Positions 11,964-24,630 of a stretch of DNA of 64,000 nucleotides are shown here, piece after piece (within the stretch, counting starts at the first letter, position 1; each line of letters begins with the position of its first letter). Under the pieces are notes generated by a model. The model was given only the letters and a program-made list of their open reading frames with translations, ran no database searches and was not told the DNA's origin. Both the position numbers and the translations under genes were made by a program. The DNA is from Apium graveolens. Its lineage: Eukaryota; Streptophyta; Magnoliopsida; Apiales; Apiaceae. Where the stretch lies: assembly GCF_009905375.1 (NCBI RefSeq), contig NC_133657.1, positions 43,388,192 to 43,452,191 on the forward strand. The letters are read 5' to 3'.

Positions 11964-14400
11964 CTAGAGCAAGTCACCCATGTATCTAATACCCATGGAA
12001 CTAGTATGCCCTTCGTGCTTTTGCGGCGACAAAGCCTTAGTCAGTGGGTCTGCAACATTATCATCAGTATGCACTTTACATATATGTATATCTCCTCTTT
12101 CATTAATCTCTCGAAGAAGGTGATATCTCCTAAGTATATGCTTTTCCCGAGAATAGGACCTTGGTTCTTTAGCCTGCGTGATAGCTCCATTATTATCACA
12201 ATAAAGATCAATTGGATCTGTGATCGATGGAACCACACCAAGTCCCATATGAATTTCCGTATCCAATCAGCCTCCTTGGCTGCTTCACTGGCAGCAATAT
12301 ACTCAGCTTCCATAGTAGAATCAGCTATTATCTCTTGCTTTGACCTCTTCCAGCTTATAGCACCTCCATTAAGGCAAAACACAAAACATGACTAAGATAC
12401 TGAATCATCTCTATCTGTCTGGAAGCTGGCGTCAGTGTAACCATTTACAACCAGCTTCTCATCTCCTTCATACACCAAGAATGAATCTTTAGTCCTCTTC
12501 AAGTACTTAAGAATATTCTTGACAGCTTTCCAGTGACCCTCACCTGGATTAGACTGGTATCTGCTCGTCATGCTCAAGGCATACGAAACATTAGGATGAG
12601 TACATATCATCGCATACATTATAGATCCAATTGCCCAAGCATATGGAACTTTGTTCATACGGCCCTTATCATCTAATGATTTAGGGCAGTTATCTTTTGA
12701 GATCAAAATCCCATGAGACATTGGGACATATCCTATTTTTGCCTCTTGCATCCCAAAACGATGCAATACTTTATAAATGTATGTACTTTGACTTAGGCCG
12801 ATTAATTTCCTTGATCTATCTCTATAGATCTTGATCCTTAATATATAGGTAGCATCGCCTAAGTCCTTCATCGAGAAACTATTTCCCAACCAAGTCTTAA
12901 CATCCTGTAGAAAAGGTATGTCATTCCCTATTAGTAATATGTCATCTATATATAGTATTAGGAATGCCACATGGCTCCCACTAACCTTCTTGTAAACACA
13001 TGGTTCATCTTCATTTTGAATAAAGCCAAATTCTTTGACTATTTCATCAAAACGACAATTTCATCTCCTTGAGGCTTGCTTCAATCCATAAATAGATTGA
13101 AGCAGGTTACAGACCATCTTAGCAAACTTGGGATCGACAAAACCCTCAGGTTGTATCATGTATAGATTCTCTTCAAGGCTCCTATTTAAGAAAGCGGTTT
13201 TGACATCCATTTGCCAAATCTCATAGTCGTAGTAAGCAGTTATTGCTAGCAAAATCCTGATGGACTTGACCATAGCAACTGGTGAAAAGGTCTCATCATA
13301 GTCTATACCATGAATTTGTTTGAAACCTTTTGCCACTAGTCGCGCTTTATTGGTCTGTACTTTACCATCCATGCCAGTTTTCTTCTTGAAAACCCACTTG
13401 CATCCTATAGGTTTTACCCCTTCAGGTGGATCAACTAAAGTCCATACTTTATTTTGATACATGGATTCCATTTCGGATTTCATCCTCTAGCCATCTCTCA
13501 GAGTCTGGACTGTTCATAGCTTCTTGGTAGGTAAGAGGCTCATCATTATCTATGAGCATTACATCATCATCTTGAGTGAAGAGAAATCCGTAATATCTCT
13601 CCGGCTCATAACGAGCCCTACTAGATCTACGAACAACCTGTGTTTCCTGAGCAGGAACATCTTGATGTATTTCCTACCCACTTTCCAACTCTGGTTCAAT
13701 GTTATTTTGTACAACTCGATCTTCATCAAGATCTATAGTCCTCCCACTAATTTTCTTGGAAAGTAACTCTCTTTCAAGAAATACAGCGGTTCGAGCAACA
13801 AACACTTTGTTCTCGGTATGATTATAGAAACTATACCCTTTAGTTTCTTTAGGATATCCCACAAAATAACATTTATCCGATTTTGGTACCAGCTTGTCAG
13901 ACACCAAGCATTTCACAAATGCTTCGCATCCCCATACTTTCATAAAAGACATGATGTGACGTTTCTCAGTCCATATCTCATATGGAGTCTTTTGAACCTT
14001 TTTAGTTGGAACTCGGTTTAGTGTATATGCAGCCGTTTCTAGAGCATAACCCCAGAAACTTATTGGAAGATCTGCTAGACTCATCATCAATCGCACCTTG
14101 TCCAACAAGGTACGATTTCTCCTCTCAGAAACTCCATCCCATTGAGGTGTTCCAGGAGGAGTAAGTCATGATACGATACCACACTCCTTCAAGAAACCTT
14201 TAAACTCGAGGCTTAAGTATTCTCCTCCACGATCTGATCGTAGAACTTTTATACTTTCCCCTATTTGCTTTTCTACTTCGGCCTTGTATTCTTTGAACAT
14301 TTCAAACGAATCGGATTTGTTCTTCAAAAGATACACATATCCATATCTACTAAAATCGTTAGTAAATGTAATGAAGTAGTAAAAGCCACCTCTTGCCATC
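11964..14400 (-). pseudogene. Copia integrase core to RNase H (3' half of polyprotein)
   Basis: On the - strand it opens with MARGGFYYFITFTNDFSRYG, the middle of the integrase core. It then reads LRSDRGGEYLS (second catalytic Asp) and GCKWVFKKKTGMDG, MDVKTAFLNRSLEENLY and YIDDILLIGND in RT. RNase H reads GYTDASFQTDRDD, MEAEYIAASEAAKEA and CDNNGAITQAKEPRS. It ends MGIRYMGDLL at the stop near 11964. Breaks include a stop near 14166 (after KECGIVS), others near 13670 and 13490, and frameshifts at about 13061, 12970, 12390 and 12270. The catalytic YVDD is YIDD here. The preceding half lies at 36067-37585. Confidence 0.9.
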
Positions 14401-14405
14401 GTACG

Positions 14406-17400
14406 TATAACGACTCGTGTATTTTTGAATTATTTAATTATGTAATTATGGAAATTATTAAATAAATAAAATATGGGTATTGGTTTTGACCGCTATGTGT
14501 TGTTTGATTATTGATGTGTGATTTATAATGTACAGGGTTGTCCGCGTGATTAATTATGGAGTTGTATTGAATTGTTTTCATTTTCAAAAGTGGATTTAGT
14601 GTAAATTTATTTGCGTAAATACTTGGAATGTCTCTAAAATTGTTTTTATGATTTTATAATTACACTAATTATTTTTAGGATTTTATAAAATTAAGAAATC
14701 AATATTTTATTAATTATTTATCTTTAAATGATTTTCTGATTACTTTTATTTGTAAAACCATATTTAATTCTTGAATTCTTCAAAAATTATAAAACTCATA
14801 TTTATTTAAGTTTGGAATATTCCGAGAATTTTAAAATTATTTTGGAAATTTTCGGGATTAATTTCAACCACGCGTTGTTTCATTTAATTATTAAAATCGG
14901 GTATAAATTGCGTTTCAAAAATTGTTTTAAAATTATGAAATTTACGTTTTTATTAACTTCGGGATATTCATAACACTTTAAGACTATTTTTGTGATTTTC
15001 TGAATTCGTTTTAAGTGCCACTCGTTTCGTTAATTGTAAATTGCGGGACAAACCGGGCTTGCAAGTGGAAAACTGGACACGTGTCTAGCTCTTAGCGTTT
15101 TATTTTGTACGTGTCCATTACTGATTGGTAATAATAATAAAAATATGTATAAAATAAATCAAAATTATAGCATCACTCGGGTCTATCTACTTTGCTCTCT
15201 CTTGTTTCTCTTAATCCACCGGTTTCTTTCCCTTTCATTTTGGGTAAGTGGCCGCTGCTCGTTGTTTCATTCGATCGCCCTGGTTTTTGCTTTGCTTATT
15301 ATATACATAAATATATATACATACGTGTTTATATATGGGTGTGTGCGACTGGCAGTGCTTTATGCTACGATTCCTTTATATATTTTCCTTCGCCGCCCCT
15401 CTCCAATTCCGGCGGGGATGGTGGCGACTGTGGGTGGATACGGGTTTCAGTGGTGTTGTTATGTTTGTGGTTCTGACTGATTGGTTGTTCTCTGTTGTTA
15501 TGTCACCGTCATTTTATATATTCCGGCGGGTATACATATGTATTTGCGTTGGTGTTGCTCGAGCCTTGATTCTCTGATTTCCTCTCCATCTTGATGAATT
15601 GATTCTCGATCATGTGTTTACTATTCTTAATCGGAAGTTTTCGAGGCTGGAAACCCCGAATGGGGTACCGCCTGAAAACTGCCGCCACCGGCAGTGAGCT
15701 CCGGTGAGCCGGTGGTGGGCGGTGATGATTAGTCTGAGCCCTATAATCTGTTAAAACTTTATTTTAAATTTGTGTCTGCTAGTTTTAGTTGAAATTTTTA
15801 AATTTTGGATTTGTTTAATGTAAATTTATGGTCTGATTTAAAAAGTTTAACAAGGATAATTATAAAATTAGTTGGGTGTTAGTTAATTTTGGATAATGAG
15901 ATATGCCATTATTCGTGTTGGTGCATAATTTCTTGAGTATATAATACATACCATTTTTCAAATTTAATTTCTGATGCGAGTACTAACTCGGATGAACGTG
16001 ACCCTGAGTTGTATTTGGTTAACCTCTACTCAGATAAACTAGCTAACTTATGTTGGTCGGTTTATCTTATTAACGATTAATTAAATATAAATTTGGTTCG
16101 TTTAATCTAAGTTAAAACTCAAAACTGAGATTTCCAGCAGCCAGTAATATGTAATATAGTTGGGTGTATGTATATCTACAAATATTTTGAGAAAAGGAAT
16201 TCCCAAAACCCTATTCTCTGTATCGAGAGTATATGTACATTCCGGAAGTGATTATCGAACTGGGTTGTGAAGGTATGAACCTTAATGATTATGTGAGTTA
16301 TGATAATTTAAATATGTACGAGTCGGGATTGTTATCGTATGGGTAGATTGTTAGTGAGGATATGTCAAGCATAATCGAATGTCTAAATTAGGGTATTTCG
16401 ACTCTGTAGGTTCTAGTCGGAAGGCTCAAAGAATTGGCATTGGTCGAAAGATGGTTTGGTGGTCAGTCGAAAAGCTAAGTAAGGTTCCAGTTAAAGGACT
16501 TAAGTGTTGAAGTCGAATCCAGAGTGATCTAGTGGATAGACAATAAAGCCTGAGCGACAGAGTAGGCTCAGAGTCGATCAATAATAGTTGTAAAGCCCTG
16601 TAAGGCAAGTACTTCTGAACTTTTCTTCAAGATATATCGCAAATATTTTTGAACTGTTTCATAAAATGTCGCTATTATTCAAAATAACTCCTGTTTTATA
16701 TTACAAGTATTTTAAACTATTTAACCTTGAACCCTGATTTTTTTCTTGATCTTGAGCCATAAGCCTTATTCTTTGTAAACCATCCTTTATTGATTTCAGA
16801 TACCAAACCACCCAAATATGATACTGCTCCCCAAATGTATAACTACCAAACACCAAACACTGGAAGAAAATTGTTTGAAAATACAGAAACTTTTATACCC
16901 CAACCATTCTTTATAACATCAAAGAACTATACCTTGAAAAACCATTATTTGTCTAATACCTGATCGTTTTACAGGCTAAAAACCATTTCCCATACATACC
17001 TTGATATACCCTTGTGATACTCATTAATCTTATTACGCTTTTGTACAAGTGATTTATCAATGTTGATTATGATCTTGCTTATTGAATTACATTGTTTATT
17101 ACACTTAATTGTTTTAGAATTGGATAGTTTTCTAAGTGTGGACCAGATTCGTAGTCAGACCAGATTCGTGGTCAATTATAGGCCAATATGTGCCTTGGAT
17201 CCAGTAATTAGAGCACTGTTGTGTGCTTTGCTCGGGGTTAGTGCGTGACTGATTAGCAGCCTAACCTTGGTTTTAAAACTTAAAATGAATATCCAATTCT
17301 AATGATTGTTTAGCAATAAACTTGATTCCTTTGAATCATCTCGTTTGATCATTGATTAACCTCAATTATTGTCATGGTGACTTGCTGAGCTAGTTAGCTC

Positions 17401-17762
17401 ACTCTTGCGAATCTTTTTATATATTCTACAATTAAGAAGGATACGGTTGATAGCGAGGTTTCCCAGTTCAATGTACGAGCTAGGACCTCAGATTGATTTG
17501 GATCGAGCTAGCAGGAGCTTATTGCGGTAGTGAGATAGTAAGATTGTAAGAATAATTCCATTATCAGTTGTAAATTAAATTAGTTGGGATTTGGTGCATT
17601 GTAATAAAAGTTAAGGTTGTGGCTTATTTTCATACTTTACCCTGTTGCGATCCGTGGTTATGTAAAGCAGGGTCATTGCAAATAATATTTCTTATATAGG
17701 TTTTTATATGGTGTATGTGTTGTGGACCCCAAACCTCTGACCCGGGTTTGGAGGGCGCCACA
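14406..17762 (+). repeat. 5' LTR of gypsy C
   Basis: It is 3357 bp long, against 3518 bp for the 3' LTR; most of the difference is one block of about 170 bp present only in the 3' copy (near 34079-34250). A TATA box, TATAAAATA at 15148-15156, is followed by a CT-rich leader. Sampled divergence from the 3' LTR is about 3-4%. Reading frames of 80-111 codons around 15145-15577 overlap the core promoter and recur in the other LTR only because LTRs are copies; I do not treat them as genes. Confidence 0.9.
15148..15156 (+). promoter_or_regulatory. TATA box of gypsy C 5' LTR
   Basis: TATAAAATA is conserved in the 3' LTR at 33288-33296. It is followed by a pyrimidine-rich stretch typical of plant transcription start regions. 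Confidence 0.5.
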
Positions 17763-17765
17763 GGT

Positions 17766-17777
17766 TGGTATCAGAGC
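17766..17777 (+). other. Primer-binding site (tRNA-iMet), gypsy C
   Basis: TGGTATCAGAGC lies three bases after the LTR end. It complements the 3' end of plant initiator methionine tRNA, the usual primer for this group. Confidence 0.9.
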
Positions 17778-20554
17778 TACATGTTATAAGTCACTGAAAT
17801 AAGCCTAGATTGTCGGGATTGGGTAGAGGGTTAGGATTAGGAATAGGAGATAGAAAAATAAGACGTCGTAAGGTTGAGTGCGGCTTTATAGTAGGTTTCC
17901 GGCATGGTTCGTGTTGCGATTCGGGATTCTTAACTTGTGACGTGATCATCAGACAATGGCAATGGCAGATCCTGATTTCCCTGTATCATTTGATCGTTTG
18001 GAGCTTTCCGTTCGAGGATCGTCATCTTCTCACAGATTTGAATTGCACCTTGTTCCTCCATCAGTATTAATGGTACTACCTTCTGTTGTGACAGTTGCCC
18101 CTCTTCAAGTTATTCTACGCTATTCTACCACCTCTTGATATGAGACTACCTATTTAAGAACCTCCATCTGTTTATTCTTGTTTTACTGGACATTCGGTTG
18201 TGAGTGTATCTCTTTCGTTCACCCTACACTCTGTTCTATACCCCAGTTTAAAACTTGTCATATAAAGCAACAGTACTTACGAGGATGGATTTGAGAGCTA
18301 CAGTAAAAGGTGAGTACCTGAGATATAAATAAAGGTGAGAAGAAGTTTAGAAAAAAGATTTAAGTGTTTCGGAGGATAGTTGCTATCAGGTTACAAGAAG
18401 CCATTAGTGAATAGGCCACCCATGACTAGCTTGTGGAGTGGATTAGATAAGTATTGAAAAGAGAGTTAGATGATATTATAGATCTAGAGCTTTCTTGAAG
18501 TTAGATAATGGTGTTATGACGATGTGATATGTTTATAGTAACAAGGTGATGTAACATTAGCCGACTTGTTGACTATTGGATAGTCTGTTCCACTTAATAA
18601 TTGTAAAGTTGATGACAGAAGTATTACCAGTATGAAAGCTTTGATGTGAAGCTACGAATGAGATAACATGCAACGACAATTGAAGTTTTCATTGATTAAG
18701 AAAGGCAAATGGACCCGATAAAGGAGAGAAGGTAGATTGAAGTGAACGGGCCTTTATGTGATCATTTCTTTAATTTGGTACCTTGTTATAGGTAGGAAGG
18801 ACAACAACCAACTCATATAGTAAGGACAACCAGATTTTGTGATTTTCAAAAAATTTTTTAAACAAGTTTTCAAAAAAGATTTTCCCTTATAAAATTTCTA
18901 AAAGCCTTTTTGAATAAAATCAGTTTTAAACATTGGTTGTCAAGTTACTACTTGAGTTTATTGTTTGTTAAAAGACACGGATTACCTGGATGGATACTTG
19001 TTTCAGACTTAGTATTGTTAATTCAGAGAACAAAGTAACCCGCGATTATGAAGAAGTTGATTATTCCTAACGGTAAAGTGCAAATATTGTTTGATAAGAT
19101 TAACAATAGAATCCGCGTACGGAGTAATTATTCATCCAGTGGCAGAGACCATTAAAGTTTAAAGAATTCATTGATGTAAAAGGATCCTGGGCGTCATCGA
19201 AGAAGATTGGGAAGATTTCCCGACCTCTCTAAAAGAAGAATATTATTAACAAAAGGATCGTTATGTTGAATGGTTCATGGTTATTCTAAATTAAAAAGAT
19301 GAAACCCGAAGTTATCTGATGAGAATGCCATTATGATCGAATTGTTAAAGTATTATACGTGTAGGTGCGATGTTAAAGACGCAAGACGTGACAAGTAAGA
19401 ATTTACCATAATGCTTAATTTGTGAAGGCATTTCAGCGTAGTTTCTAAAGTTGTTATATGGAACAATGGGAATATGATCGAACAAGCTCGAAAGATAAAT
19501 ACAACTGAAATGTGGATGGTGACCAATGTATCATTCTTGTCTTCAATACTACATCGTATATTCATTTTTAATTCCTTAAAATGTATGAACATCTTTTCTT
19601 AATAAAATCCTTATAATGATATCAAAAAGGAGGCTATTGCATTCCTTTCAAATTTAATTGTTCCCCTCAAGTTTGCTCTCTGATTGGGACGAGCAGTATT
19701 ATGATGAGACGCTTTGTCAGGAATGACAAAGAGTCGGGTGGGACGCCACCTAATCATGTGCTGTATGCCATATGTTATGAAAGACTGCCCATCTTAAGTA
19801 CCAATGTGGCTGTCTCATTCATATTCAAATCCTTACTTCTTCTTTTTTTCAACTCTAATTTTTGTTGAATTGTGAATCCTTCTAGTTGTTTCGTGGTACT
19901 ATCGTTCTTAGCAAGAGTTTTTCAAATGGAAATCAATGTATTATGAACCAAGCGGACAAAGTTCCAGCTACCTCTTATGCATGGGAAGGAAACAAGGGCA
20001 AATGGCGAGAATTGCAAATCACTAGCCCAATTAGGGATGCACTAAGAGTCAAGGGAATCTACTCCAATAAGGAATATGTCTTCGAGAACGAGAATTTGCA
20101 ATGTTCCTGTGAAATATGTTATTTAGAATACGGATGTGGTGACATGAATGATAATTGTGGATACCTTATGCGTTAAAGTATTGAAAGATGTGGGAGCAAC
20201 TTGATTGTTTAGCTCCCAAGGTTTTGTTGATAGAATGAATTGCCCTGTTGACTTGATAAAATTATGACTAAAGGACTAGCAAATTCAAGAATGTGTATTT
20301 GTTAAATAAGTGAGTACCAATGGTGGAAGTGAGATTTCTGGCAATAAGTTTGTGAGGATTTGACATTATTTTAAGAAATGGACTAGCTATTTAAGCGTGA
20401 TGACCAGGTAGACCGTCGTGATGGAAATATAGTTCTGAAGGCACCAAATGAGAATGTGATAAGGTTCAGAAGATGAAGGAAGGTAAAGAATTGTTAACAA
20501 TGATTTTGGTGATCAAGATGTGAGCATTATGGTGATTATGGGATAAATAAAAGT
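17778..20554 (+). pseudogene. Gypsy C leader and decayed gag/protease region
   Basis: By position this should hold gag and protease, but no frame over 100 codons survives and I recognise no zinc knuckle or protease motif. A short frame at 17956-18138 begins MAMADPDFPVSFDRLELSVR and another spans 19886-20176; neither matches a domain I know. The block around 19680-19800 has an inverted counterpart at about 49200-49300 in the gypsy B element, showing the two internal regions are related. Confidence 0.5.
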
Positions 20555-21930
20555 CAGAAGCAAACAAAATTTGAAGATTTTATAGGAATTAAGGGGTTTC
20601 AAGATATGTTTTCAGATAAGTTATCAACATTTCCTTCAGATAGAGAAATGAAGCTCACGATTGACTTAGCACCTGAGACGAAGCCAGTGACTAAAGATTT
20701 ACCCAAAATGGCACCAGTTAAAATGAGGAAGTTAGCAAAGCAGATGCTAGATGTTAGAAGAAGGAGCGATTAGACCTAGTGTACCCCATAAGGTGCACCA
20801 GTATTAATTGTTAATAAGAAAGAAGGAAGTATGAGATTATGCGTTGACTAGTGAAAGCTCAACAAGTTTACTATCAAGAGCAAATATTTGTTACCTCGAA
20901 CCAATGATTTGTTTGATTAAACGAAAGAAGCAAAGTACTTTTATTGATTGATTTAATACTTGGTATTTAACCTATGTATATATCAAAGATAATTTTCAGA
21001 ACTAAGTATTGTTCTCGTATTGTCATTTGGATTAACCCATATACCAGTAATATTTGAACTTGATAGATAGAATCTTTAAGGAATATCTGGATAAGCTGTA
21101 GTTGTAATACTTAAAGTCAACGGAGGACCATGCAAAGCATTTAATGATATCTGGGAAGTTGGAGAAGAAAGAAGTTGTATGAAGTATAATTCTTAGCATG
21201 ACTAGTCAATGTGGAGAAGATCAAAAGAGATTCAACATAAATTAAAGTTACTATGAATAACGAAAGATCAAAAGCACCAGCAAAGGTAAGGGGTTTTACC
21301 ATGGACCAGTTATTATTGAAAATTTGTGCAAGATTTCTTGAAAGCTGCAATACCTTTGACGAAGCTAACCAGGAAAAGCAAGAAGTTTATATGAAATGGA
21401 GAAGGGTGAAGAAAGTTTTGCGGAGTTAAATGAAAGAATGGTTACAGCACCTGCTTTATCACTTTGAAGGTATCAAGGAGATTTGGTAATTTATAGTGAT
21501 GCTTCTTATAAGGGAGTAGGATGTGTGTTGATGCAGCACAATAAAGTTATTGTATATGCACCCAGACAACCGAAACCTTATGAGCAGAAGTATCCTACTC
21601 ATAATTGGGACTAATAGTAGTAATATTTATTTTGAAAGGTTGGGAAACATGATATGTATGGAGAAAAGTGTAAGATCTATGCGGACCATAAAAGTTTGAA
21701 GTATGTACTCACGAGGAAAAGAAAATGTAGAGGCGGGCGATAAGCAAAAAGGAGAGAATGAACATAGAAACTGTACCAGAAGAATTATCTATGGAATATT
21801 AGAAGTTGGAGTTGGAAGTCAGACATATAATCCCAAGGAAATAAGGATGGGTAGTATGACCTTTCAGTCAGAATTGCTAAGAAAAGATAAGGAGATGTCA
21901 AGGGAAGATAATGGATCACGATGTTAACAG
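20555..21930 (+). pseudogene. Gypsy C reverse transcriptase/RNase H relic
   Basis: Fragments in several frames follow gypsy RT order. First comes DMFSDKLSTFPSDREMKLTI, then DLAPETKPVTKDLPKMAPVK (20640-20730), IRPSVPHK, NKKEGSMRLCVD (about 20815-20850), LNKFTIKSKYLLPR and, near 21025-21055, LSFGLTHIPVIF. The YVDD box is not readable. RNase H follows at 21490-21615 with YSDASYKGVGCVLMQHNKVI and QPKPYEQKYPTHNWD, then a stop. The linker continues to about 21930 (MTFQSELLRKDKE). Stops and frameshifts occur every 50-150 bp, so the protein is long dead. Confidence 0.85.
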
Positions 21931-22963
21931 TCAGTAAGAGGAAGATTGTGCACCCAGAAGAACAATCACGATATTCCTAGATTTTCTTCCAGCACTTGGA
22001 TGCTACAAGTAGAAGAATTAAGAAATGAGATCCCACGGAGAATTCACAATATAAAGTATTTAATTTATTGAAGAAATGCCAAGATATACGGAATTTAAAG
22101 AAATATAGTGATAGTCAGGTATAGGAAGGAAATTTCAAGATGGATTAGGAAGCGTTGGACATGTCAAAGAATTAAGGCGAAGTATTGGAGGCCTAGTGAG
22201 TAAGGCAGATCAAGGAATGGTTTTACAAGAAGCGAATCGTGAATGGTACCAGTGATGTTAAGGAGAAGAAGGAATGAAATTATGAGAGTACGTACTGATT
22301 ATCGGGCCTTTAACAAAACAACAAATAAGAATAAGTGACCCCTATAAAGAATTGATTACTTATGAGACCTAATTCAAGAAATGTGTTATGTATTGAGGAT
22401 TAACTTAAGATCCGACCTGAGAACATAACAAGGATTACGATCAAAATGAGTTAAGAGCATTGCAAGATCTGGTGATATTATGTGAAATAACAAGCGTATC
22501 AGTTGCCTATAAGGAATTAAGGAACATGTTGTAAAAGGAGTACTCGGATTAGCGAATTGTATTTATTGATAACATCTTCAGCTATTCAGAGAATAAGAAA
22601 GTCTATGTGGGATGCCCAAGGATTTTTCTCCAAGGATTAGAAGGAAAACAACTATACGTTGAGTTTTCAAGTATGAAATTTTGACCGAGGTTAACAAAAG
22701 ATTCTAATTAATCCGTTAACAACTACCTAAACAAAGCCGTAGGGTAACAGATGCCTCGTGCAGAAAGAAAGGATTGGATGTAATTAAGACCCCTGATGAG
22801 TTAATAAAAGAATTAGAAAGAGTGGAATATGAAGTTCAAATACCTCAAGGTGATAAGAAGTGAATATATGAGATTAGTTCTCAGCCTTAACTGATGGAAA
22901 AGAGTAAAAGATGTTTAAATGTTTGGATACTAAGTGGAAAATGAGCACCGCCTATCATCCTTA
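21931..22963 (+). pseudogene. Gypsy C integrase relic, 5' part
   Basis: Most of this stretch is unreadable, but the last bases translate at 22917-22961 as KCLDTKWKMSTAYHP. This is the gypsy integrase motif that precedes the conserved Q-T-D-G-Q-S-E. The young copia element cuts exactly here, and the motif resumes at 31786 after the repeated CCTTA. Confidence 0.75.
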
Positions 22964-24494
22964 TGTTAGTGTAGGTGCCCTAGAGGCAATACATTATTCT
23001 TTTATCTTTATGTCAGTTGATCATTCAATAAATGTATTTATTATGACCTTAATTACTGCGATATTTTGTTAGCATAATAAATGTCCTTAGAATCATGATA
23101 CAAATTGTATAGTTTAAGTACATGACTTGAACTTGAGATTATATAATATATCATATTCTTAAAGGTCCCTAGTCGAGTATTATTATATAGGACAATAATA
23201 ATACATAGATAGACTAGTATGTTGTTTGACAAGATAACCACATCTCATTGGTTATAAGTATGGGGATACTGAAGTCAATACATAGGTACATGTGAGAGTA
23301 CATGGTACTGGACAGACCCACAGTGAGATTCTTCATGTTTAATAAAGTCATAAGAAAGACTCACAGTGATAATGGTGTAACGATCCTTTGACTTGAAATC
23401 ATTATATTTCTATACGAGGATTAATATACTTTGACTACATTAAAAGTTACTTTTGATCGGGTGATGATAAAAGTGGACATCGGGTATATCATGAGTCGTA
23501 TGAGAAATATGAATGATAGATAAAGGATTTAACCCTCCTATAATTAGGAGAGATATTATTGGCCTCTTGATTGAGTGAGATTATAAAAGCATGGTCATGC
23601 TCAAATAATGATTTGTTTCAATAATCTACTCATGCATCAAGTAAACCCAGATTAAATGTTGAAGAGGATGACTAAATACATGCCTCGAGTTTAATCTATA
23701 ATATGTATGGTTAAAGGGATTATATTACACGGAAAAACATTAATCACGAAAGGTTTTATCTAATCACGATTTAATTATTGTTTAATTGGGTAACAATGAT
23801 GTATTACTAGATACCGCTCATTGTTTATAATTTTATTAGAGAATAAAATTATTGCCAATTAAATAATAGCCTATAGGGTCGCACAAATAGAGCACTTAAT
23901 GGAATAGTTAATTTAAATTATGGATTTAAATTAATTGATGATTATTTGAATTTTATTATAATTAAGTAAGACTTAATTGAGATAATATAAATTCGAATTA
24001 AAAGGAATGTTTTTGCCCATAATAATTAAGTATGACTCAGTTATTAATTAAATAATAGAAATTCGTTTTTATTATTTAATCCAATACCTACTAGGGTTGG
24101 GCTTTGCTATTATGGGCCTTTTTAATCAGTCATTATAAATAGATAATGAGAGGTTAAAGAGGCTTGAACGTTTTTTAAGAAAACCCTAGCAGCAAAGAGA
24201 GGCAGAGGCAATTCAGATCGTCAAGAAGGAGGCTAGTACATCCATTCCGTAGTCAAGTTCGTGAGACGTTCTTGAAGGTGCTCGTGTGGATACCATAGAG
24301 GTGTTTCTCCGAGAGGTAGACACAAAGCGTGATAGCTAGGATCTCCGTTGAGTTCGTAAAAGTTAATCTCTTGAAAGGTATGATTCGTTATCTCCATAAT
24401 CTGCCCATAATTATACATGGATCCTGTTTTTGGGTTTCGAATTTTTGTTTTATTTACGTTTATCCGCTGCGTTTTATGCCTTCGGAACCCAACA
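22964..24494 (+). repeat. 5' LTR of young copia
   Basis: Starts TGTTAGTGTAGGTGCCC and ends CGGAACCCAACA. The copy at 30255-31785 lies at a constant offset of 7291 with no indel. Differences seen are T/C near 23598, G/T near 23853, C/T near 24038 and G/A near 24285. Small frames inside (23053-23241, 24233-24418 on the - strand) are chance frames. Confidence 0.97.
24134..24141 (+). promoter_or_regulatory. TATA box of young copia 5' LTR
   Basis: TATAAATA lies about 1170 bp into the LTR, leaving some 330 bp for R and U5. It is identical in the 3' LTR at 31425-31432. The position suits the promoter of the genomic RNA. Confidence 0.6.
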
Positions 24495-24495
24495 A

Positions 24496-24507
24496 TGGCA
24501 TCAGAGC
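24496..24507 (+). other. Primer-binding site of young copia
   Basis: TGGCATCAGAGC follows the LTR after one base. It differs at one position from the canonical TGGTATCAGAGC complement of initiator tRNA-Met, and the inverted sister copy has the same variant at 39345-39356. Confidence 0.9.
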
Positions 24508-24570
24508 TACGTGTATAAGGGGCTGATTTGGTTACGTGTTTACTGTATTTTTACAAGTATGCATGTGTGA

Positions 24571-24630
24571 TGAGTCTGCCATGATAACAGTTATGTTATA
24601 TGAGTCTGCCATGATAACAGTTATGTTATA
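24571..24630 (+). repeat. 30-bp tandem duplication near primer site
   Basis: Two exact head-to-tail copies of a 30-bp unit that begins TGAGTCTGCCATG lie about 65 bp downstream of the primer-binding site. Confidence 0.95.

Noticed and set aside
12006..12395. 129-codon + strand frame opposite copia RNase H
   Set aside because: Antisense shadow of a clear RNase H relic on the - strand.
17956..18138. Gypsy gag start (MAMADPDFPVSF)
   Set aside because: The position suits gag, but the frame ends after 60 codons and no gag motif follows, so it is noted only as a possible remnant.
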